A stretch of DNA of 44,245 bases from Dehalococcoidia bacterium (GTDB lineage: Bacteria > Chloroflexota > Dehalococcoidia > JAENJB01). The translations under genes and the position numbers were made by a program. The stretch is from assembly GCA_016844565.1 (NCBI GenBank), contig JAENJB010000012.1:1-44245 (forward strand), written 5' to 3'. Shown piece by piece: positions 39,972-44,245 of the stretch. Under the pieces are notes generated by a model. The model was given only the letters and a program-made list of their open reading frames with translations, did not search any database and was not told the origin of the DNA. Position 1 is the first letter of the stretch. The number at the start of each line of letters is the position of its first letter.

Positions 39972-40834
39972 AGCTGGTCTGCTCCGTTGATAGGATAACC
40001 GAGCTCAAGCCGGCCAGGGTCAAGGCAGCCCTCGACAAGGACAAGAAAGGCGAGTTCATTCTCCTCGACGTTCGCACGCCTGAGGAATTCCAGATAGGAC
40101 ACATCCACGGCGCCCATCTGATTCCCATCGGAGAGTTGGAGGCCAGACACGAGGAGCTGGACAAGACGAAGAAGATCATTACCTACTGCCGGAGCGGGCC
40201 CAGGAGCATGGCGGCGAGCCTCATGCTCTGCGGGCTGGGCTTTCCCCACCTCTACCACCTGGAAGGCGGACTCAAGGCCTGGAACTTCGAAATCGAGGCC
40301 GGCCCCACCAGGCAGAAACCGGTGATGATATCGGGAAACGAAGCAGTGGCCGATATCCTCATGGTCGCCATGAAGATGGAGAAAGGCGCCTGGACATTCT
40401 ATAGCAGAGCCAAAGAGAAGATGGCCGGACCACAATCGGCGGAGCTCTTCGGCATGCTCGCGCAGGTGGAGGAAAGCCATCTCGAGCTAATCTACCATCG
40501 CTATGTGGAAATCCTCGGTTCGGGCAGCCTGCCGCCCCTGCCGAAGTTAAAACAGGAACTGACGGCCGAGTACATGGAAGGCAACATAGAGGTCAACAAG
40601 GAACTGCTCAAGCTCGAGCGGGCACCCTTCAAAGATGAGTTGGAAGCCCACGAAATCGCTCTGGAGATTGAATACCTGTCTCTGGACTTCTATACCCGCT
40701 CGGCAGCCCTGGTCACCGATCCCAAATCGAGCCAGGTACTGCGCGAACTGGGAGAAGCCGACCGCAGGCATATCGCCCTCATCACCGAGATGCTCAGCCG
40801 CTTGGTGAAGCCACAAGGCCTCAGCGGCGCTTAG
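39968..40834 (+). CDS. rhodanese domain fused to a ferritin-like (rubrerythrin-type) domain
   Basis: 288 residues. Residues 1-105 are a rhodanese: FILLDVRTPEEFQIGHIHGA and active-site loop TYCRSGPRS with Cys74. Residues ~125-285 are a ferritin-like helical bundle with the diiron-type acidic/His motifs KMEKGAWTFYSRAKEKM, QVEESHLELIYHRY, EIALEIEYLSLDFYTRSA and EADRRHIALI. It probably handles persulfide sulfur and peroxide together. Translationally coupled to mdh (ATGA overlap), which is an unexpected partner. Confidence 0.88.
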   Translation: MKLVCSVDRITELKPARVKAALDKDKKGEFILLDVRTPEEFQIGHIHGAHLIPIGELEARHEELDKTKKIITYCRSGPRSMAASLMLCGLGFPHLYHLEGGLKAWNFEIEAGPTRQKPVMISGNEAVADILMVAMKMEKGAWTFYSRAKEKMAGPQSAELFGMLAQVEESHLELIYHRYVEILGSGSLPPLPKLKQELTAEYMEGNIEVNKELLKLERAPFKDELEAHEIALEIEYLSLDFYTRSAALVTDPKSSQVLRELGEADRRHIALITEMLSRLVKPQGLSGA

Positions 40835-40858
40835 TCGCCGGCTTGCCGCAAGAGAATT

Positions 40859-41024
40859 CCTCTCCCTCGACGGGAGAGGCTAGAGTCTGCCCTGAGCTTG
40901 CCGAAGGGGTGAGGGTGAAATCTCAGCATAAGCTAAAGCCCCCTCTCTCTAACTCTCCCCCTCAAGGGGCTTTGCCCCAAAAGTACCGTCCCTGTGTCAT
41001 TCTGAACGAAGTGAAGAATCTCGG
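40859..41024. repeat. mosaic of short repeats downstream of the rhodanese-ferritin gene
   Basis: Contains hairpin CCTCTCCC-TCGAC-GGGAGAGG (40859-40879), CCCTGAGCTTGCCGAAGG (about 40890-40907), a CCCCTCAAGGGG hairpin (about 40958-40969) and half of a TGTCATTCTGAACGAAG unit (40995-41024). The modules match those at 35903-36117 and 1268-1363. No gene lies in the 275-base gap. Confidence 0.6.
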
Positions 41025-41109
41025 AGCGGTGGGGCCTGTTTGTGCATTACTAATCCCACCAGAGCTTAAAAAGGAGAGAGGATTGTCTGGCTTTCTGTGC
41101 AAGCAGGTA

Positions 41110-41649
41110 CTAGTAGGATGACCCGCCACCGGATGGAGGTGGGAGGGGTGGGGATGCAGAAGAAGCGCCATCCTGGACTATTATCGTTGCTGTCATGGAG
41201 GGGTGGATGCCGCAGCGATAAGCAAAGGCGCCCGCTGTGGCAAAGGTATAGGGAAAGGAAGCCCCCTGAGACAGCGTGCTACTAACAAAGGCTCCACCAG
41301 CCACAATGTGGGCGACCGACTCCTGGTTCACCCAGGTGACCTTGTCTCCCCTCTTGATAGTCAAGGTTGAAGGATTGAAAGCAAAACCACTGATAGTGAC
41401 CGTGTACGCGGTCCCGGGTGAGGCCGGCGGTGGCGAAGGTGGCGCGGGTGGAGGCGGAGGTAGTGGTAGGGGTGGTGTAGCTGGGGGCAGCGAGGGCGGA
41501 GGCGGCGGAGGGGTGGGAGCGGGAATCGTTGCAGGCGCCGGCGCCGCAGGGGCGGGCTGAGGCGCTTGAGGAGCACACGCCACTAGAGAGACCATTAAAG
41601 CTATGGCTGAAATGGCCGGGACCAGCTTCCAATGAAAGACTCCTGACAT
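41110..41649 (-). CDS. plastocyanin-like cupredoxin lipoprotein
   Basis: 179 residues. Signal peptide with lipobox LVAC (Cys25), a long Pro/Ala-rich linker (about 26-78), then one type-1 copper domain: YTVTISGFAFNPSTLTIKRG, DKVTWVNQESVAHIV, YRCGIHPSMTATIIV. Copper ligands are His114, Cys146, His149 and Met152. Surface-tethered electron carrier or copper-binding protein. It is 29 bases downstream of efp on the same strand. Confidence 0.9.
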   Translation of the reverse strand: MSGVFHWKLVPAISAIALMVSLVACAPQAPQPAPAAPAPATIPAPTPPPPPPSLPPATPPLPLPPPPPAPPSPPPASPGTAYTVTISGFAFNPSTLTIKRGDKVTWVNQESVAHIVAGGAFVSSTLSQGASFPYTFATAGAFAYRCGIHPSMTATIIVQDGASSASPPLPPPSGGGSSY

Positions 41650-41678
41650 CTTCTCCTCCTTTCACCCCCAACCCGGGC

Positions 41679-42260
41679 CTACCCCACCCGTTCCAAGTAT
41701 TGGCCTGTCCGCGTATCTACCTTGATTACGTCGCCTTCGTTGACAAAGAAAGGCACCTGAATGGCCGCGCCCGTCTCCAACTTTGCTGGCTTGGACCCGG
41801 CGCTGGCCGTATCTCCCCTGAAGCCCGGAGGCGTTTCCGCCACCTTGAGGTTGACGGTGATGGGCAGCGTCACCGTCACCGTTTCACTGTCGTGCAACAG
41901 TAACTCTACCTCGGTCCCCTCCTTGAGATAAGGCACGATGTCCGCAATGCGCTCGCGCGGAAGGAAAGTCTGCTCAAAATTCTCCGAGTCCATGAAGTGG
42001 TAATCGCCCTGGTCCTCATAAAGATACTCGGCCTTGTGGTACTCCACATAGGCCCGCGGCAGGTGGTCGCTCGTCTGGAAGGCCCTCTCACTCAGGATAC
42101 CGGTGCTCAGGTCCTTTAGTTTGAGCCTTATGCGGGCCTCCGAGTTCCCCTTACCCAGCTTGAAGTGCTCGTAGCTGACAACAGCATAAAGCCCGTCGCC
42201 GAACTCCATGACCATTCCCTTTTTCAACTCGCTGATGCCAATCATCTGGGGCATAGACAC
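41679..42260 (-). CDS. efp: translation elongation factor P
   Basis: 193 residues, three beta-barrel domains: KOW-like N-domain (KKGMVMEFGDGLYAVVSYEH), OB domain II (MDSENFEQTFLPRERIADIV) and OB domain III (VAETPPGFRGDTASAGSKPA, then KLETGAAIQVPFFV; VDTRTGQYLERV). Relieves stalling at polyproline. The tip loop is HFKLGKGNSEAR where most EF-Ps have H-x-KPGKG-x-A, so the usual Pro before Gly is Leu, although Lys37 is kept. The window encodes several proline-rich proteins that would need EF-P. Confidence 0.93.
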   Translation of the reverse strand: MSMPQMIGISELKKGMVMEFGDGLYAVVSYEHFKLGKGNSEARIRLKLKDLSTGILSERAFQTSDHLPRAYVEYHKAEYLYEDQGDYHFMDSENFEQTFLPRERIADIVPYLKEGTEVELLLHDSETVTVTLPITVNLKVAETPPGFRGDTASAGSKPAKLETGAAIQVPFFVNEGDVIKVDTRTGQYLERVG

Positions 42261-42391
42261 AAACCTCGAAAAGACTGCGTCCTGGAGAAAACAGCCACCA
42301 TTGTATAGATTATGCCTGCAGTGGTCAAACTAGTACTTAGTTGCAGCAGCCCTTCTCTGTCATTCCCGCGAAAGCGGCCCCCGGTAGGCTA

Positions 42392-42490
42392 TCATTGCGA
42401 GCCCATCCCGACTTGACGGGAGGGCGAAGCAATCTCTGAGCCACTAGTACCGCATGAGATTGCTTCGGGGCTTTGCCCCTCGCAATGACA
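42392..42490. repeat. palindromic repeat, TCATTGCGAG...CTCGCAATGACA
   Basis: About 99 bases, closely similar along its whole length to 12688-12782 (shared CCATCCCGAC, GGGAGGGCGAAGCAATCTCT and ATGAGATTGCTTCGG). It lies in the 318-base gap between efp and the tRNA cluster. A TGTCATTCCCGCGAAAG half-unit precedes it at about 42358. Confidence 0.75.
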
Positions 42491-42539
42491 CAGAGAGAAG
42501 GGCCGCTCCTGACAGACCTGGGACGAATTCCGGCCCGGG

Positions 42540-42569
42540 TTGACACCAGCGCTAGCTAGAATCTAAAAT
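42540..42569 (+). promoter_or_regulatory. promoter of the Phe-Leu-Gln tRNA cluster
   Basis: TTGACA (42540-42545), 18 bases, TAAAAT (42564-42569), start expected just before tRNA-Phe at 42579. Same boxes and spacing as 10958-10987. Confidence 0.7.
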
Positions 42570-42578
42570 GTCGCTTGC

Positions 42579-42652
<74 letters not shown>

Positions 42653-42682
42653 TTTCGCAACAGAACTCATCCGAAGGTGAAG

Positions 42683-42771
42683 GCCGAAGTGGCGGAACAG
42701 GTAGACGCGACAGTCTCAAAAACTGTTGGGGGGCAACCCTCGTGTCGGTTCGAGTCCGACCTTCGGCACCA
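42683..42771 (+). tRNA. tRNA-Leu (anticodon CAA), CCA encoded
   Basis: Acceptor GCCGAAG/CTTCGGC, anticodon stem ACAGT/ACTGT with loop CTCAAAA (anticodon CAA), long variable arm GGGGGGCAACCCTC, T arm GTCGG/CCGAC, A then CCA (42769-42771). Confidence 0.95.
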
Positions 42772-42798
42772 GATTGCCTACAGCGAGTGGAACAACGG

Positions 42799-42872
42799 TG
42801 CCCCGTTGTGTAGTGGTAGCACAGAGGACTTTGGATCCTTGAGCCCAGGTTCGAATCCTGGCGGGGCAGCCA
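42799..42872 (+). tRNA. tRNA-Gln (anticodon TTG), CCA encoded
   Basis: Acceptor TGCCCCG/CGGGGCA, anticodon stem with loop CTTTGGA (anticodon TTG), T arm CCAGG/CCTGG, discriminator G then CCA (42870-42872). Confidence 0.93.
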
Positions 42873-42936
42873 GTAAGAGCAATAAGACCGGCAACATATT
42901 CCCCTGACCCTTGAGTGGAGAGGGTGTCTTTATATC

Positions 42937-43056
42937 TTAGTCACAACAGCCAGGCTCACCGTGATGGCCGCAGCAATTCTGGCGTTTCCGTATTTTGATA
43001 AGACTGTTGCGGAAGACCAGGTAGATTCTCTTGTGAAAAGGCATCCGTACCGACAT
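42937..43056 (-). CDS. tiny Cys-rich protein, unrecognised
   Basis: 39 residues from ATG 43056, or 35 from ATG 43044 (MPFHKRIYLVFRNSLIKIRK). The front is a basic amphipathic helix. The tail is RQNCCGHHGEPGCCD with four cysteines and two histidines, which could bind a metal. I have an impression of similar CCGxxGEPGC tails in small Chloroflexi proteins but cannot confirm it. It is the only plausible gene in 42873-43191. The ribosome-binding site is weak. Confidence 0.45.
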   Translation of the reverse strand: MSVRMPFHKRIYLVFRNSLIKIRKRQNCCGHHGEPGCCD

Positions 43057-43191
43057 ATTGGTGAAAAAGGCTTTCAGGGAGGGTATCTCGGACCTCCTTC
43101 GCACTGCCCCATCAGGCTGGCAGCATCCATGTGATATCAGGGAGAACTTTCAGATCGGCCCTGGCTCCTGTCTGGCCTGGTTCGAAACCCC

Positions 43192-43803
43192 TCAGCAGAC
43201 GGCCACGGTAGCACAACGGCGGCGTTCCAGCAGCCCCGGAAGCCCTTGCCTCGCCCGCAGCACTGTCGCGCCCGAGAAGCTCTTACTTCCTTCCCCAACG
43301 CAACGGCTGGTCCCGGCTCGCCGGGACTCCTCTCCGGCACACAGGCGCTCGGGCTGCTGCCGTCCCCGCTGCTCCCCTCCCCACGGCCATTTCTCCGGCA
43401 CGATGTTGTCTGCGCACTTCCTCGCAAGCTCCCATTTCGGGGTGATCACGCGTATGCCTGGAAGCGAACGCCCTTTTTCACTGTCGCGTTTTCCATAGCT
43501 ATCGAGATTAGCCGGGAGTTTGAAAGCCTCCATATCAGCCATCGGGCGGTAAGGCAGGCTTCTATTGGCGTTGCGGGTTACTCTGACCGGCGCGGTCTGC
43601 CGGGTGAGTAGAATGTAGCCAATCGGCTTGTAATATTCGCCCCAGTTCTCAAGCAAAGCCTGCAAGCGTTCATAGCTTTCCGGTCTCTGCTTTCTGAAAT
43701 GCGTGTAAGAAGCAAACAAAAGCGTAACACCCAGCATGGTAGTGAACGGCTCCGGGAGAGCAATCAGGAATATGCCGAAGCCTCTTAGTAGTCGTCTTGA
43801 CAT
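43192..43803 (-). CDS. uncharacterised membrane protein, C-terminal half doubtful
   Basis: 203-codon frame. Residues 1-70 look like a real small membrane protein (FGIFLIALPEPFTTMLGVTL, a membrane span, then a basic/acidic helix FRKQRPESYERLQALLENW). From about residue 75 the composition turns Arg/Gly/Ser-rich and low-complexity (GEQRGRQQPERLCAGEESRR), as in translated non-coding DNA. A readthrough into a degraded or repeat-derived region after a lost stop is one explanation. No family recognised. Confidence 0.4.
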   Translation of the reverse strand: MSRRLLRGFGIFLIALPEPFTTMLGVTLLFASYTHFRKQRPESYERLQALLENWGEYYKPIGYILLTRQTAPVRVTRNANRSLPYRPMADMEAFKLPANLDSYGKRDSEKGRSLPGIRVITPKWELARKCADNIVPEKWPWGGEQRGRQQPERLCAGEESRRAGTSRCVGEGSKSFSGATVLRARQGLPGLLERRRCATVAVC

Positions 43804-43940
43804 CTACTTACTAACATCTCTCGCCAGGGAAACAATATCTCAGGCGGCAAATGCGGGTAAAGAAGCCTGAGGGTCACAGTTTACAACTTTGCGCCCCGTT
43901 GTCAAGCCATGTAGCCAGTGGCTTGCCCAGGAAACGGACG

Positions 43941-43969
43941 TTGAAGTTTCCGCTCCTGCCCATTACAAT
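43941..43969 (+). promoter_or_regulatory. promoter of tRNA-Asn
   Basis: TTGAAG (43941-43946), 17 bases, TACAAT (43964-43969), about 48 bases before the mature tRNA start. Confidence 0.5.
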
Positions 43970-44023
43970 ATCTGCCGCCGGCGTCAACCGGATCCGGGTT
44001 GCCCCACCGGTCGTATGGAGCGT

Positions 44024-44098
44024 TCCCCGATAGCTCAATGGTAGAGCGCGCGGCTGTTAACCGCTAGGTTCGTGGTTCGAATCCACGTCGGGGAGCCA
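44024..44098 (+). tRNA. tRNA-Asn (anticodon GTT), CCA encoded
   Basis: Acceptor TCCCCGA/TCGGGGA, anticodon stem GCGG/CCGC with loop CTGTTAA (anticodon GTT), T arm CGTGG/CCACG, discriminator G and CCA (44096-44098). Confidence 0.95.
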
Positions 44099-44131
44099 GT
44101 TGAAACCGGGATGGCAGATTCGTGAGGAGGT

Positions 44132-44245
44132 CTATTTCTCGTCTAATACGCCCGACGCCTTCTCAGCCACATCACCGGCCAGAGGGACCTTGAATAGCTC
44201 GCCGCGGTATGCCCTGACCATCAGCACCACCCACAGCACGAACAT
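44132..44245 (-). CDS. C-terminal end of a small membrane protein (DUF4870-like), cut by the window
   Basis: The last 37 codons of a minus-strand gene: FVLWVVLMVRAYRGELFKVP, then LAGDVAEKASGVLDEK and TAG (44132-44134). A final membrane helix followed by AYxGE-F-KVPL-GD-AEK matches the C-terminus of DUF4870/Tic20-like proteins. The start lies beyond base 44245. Confidence 0.6.
   Translation of the reverse strand: MFVLWVVLMVRAYRGELFKVPLAGDVAEKASGVLDEK

Overview
The window looks like a chromosomal contig from an uncultured member of the Dehalococcoidia (Chloroflexi). I infer this from the moderately high GC, frequent GTG starts, the run aconitase-like large and small subunits / isocitrate dehydrogenase / malate dehydrogenase (an order I recall from Dehalococcoides), and the many CATTGCGAG-type palindromic repeats between genes. 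There are no rRNA genes and no CRISPR array. Five tRNA genes are present: Val-CAC, Phe-GAA, Leu-CAA, Gln-TTG and Asn-GTT.

Layout. 1-1.2 kb: 3' part of an acetyl-CoA synthetase with an internal deletion and frameshift. 1.4-5.1 kb: electron-transfer flavoprotein operon (EtfB, EtfA fused to a two-cluster ferredoxin, FixC, FixX), followed by a one-domain ParB-like protein and a nitrilase-superfamily enzyme. 6.5-11 kb: rubrerythrin, 6-phosphofructokinase, a beta-CASP metallo-beta-lactamase RNase, rubredoxin and Era. 10.96-11.34 kb: a stretch with its own promoter, strong internal helices and a terminator hairpin that looks like a free-standing structured RNA gene of a family I do not recognise. 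11.4-15.3 kb: an M20 peptidase, then two lipoproteins, one with a Hint domain and one a serpin. 15.3-23.3 kb: tRNA-Val followed by the remains of a recombinase and a lower-GC, all-minus-strand block (two-component system, CcmH, two CcdA-like proteins, two thioredoxin-fold proteins, a SagB-type nitroreductase), which reads as an old island. 23.6-27.5 kb: EamA transporter, HemW, LepA. 27.6-31.8 kb: a methyltransferase, a beta-propeller lipoprotein, a hicBA toxin-antitoxin pair bounded by two copies of the queD 3' end, then queD, folK and folP. 32.1-40.8 kb: central carbon metabolism, namely a carboxyltransferase set resembling a transcarboxylase (12S-like, a small protein, 5S-like fused to a biotin carrier), then aconitase-like subunits, IDH, MDH and a rhodanese-ferritin fusion. 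41.1-44.2 kb: a cupredoxin lipoprotein, EF-P, tRNAs, a tiny Cys-rich gene, an uncertain membrane protein and the 3' end of a membrane gene.

Together the genes suggest an anaerobe with acyl-CoA/ETF-linked electron transfer, oxaloacetate-forming carboxyl transfer feeding a partial citric-acid route, oxygen-stress proteins (rubrerythrin, rubredoxin, rhodanese-ferritin) and a modest thiol-redox/cytochrome-maturation block. The observations I would check first are the candidate RNA at 10994-11335, the hicBA cassette flanked by a synonymously diverged queD end, the recombinase whose last codons lie inside tRNA-Val, and the transcarboxylase-like cluster.
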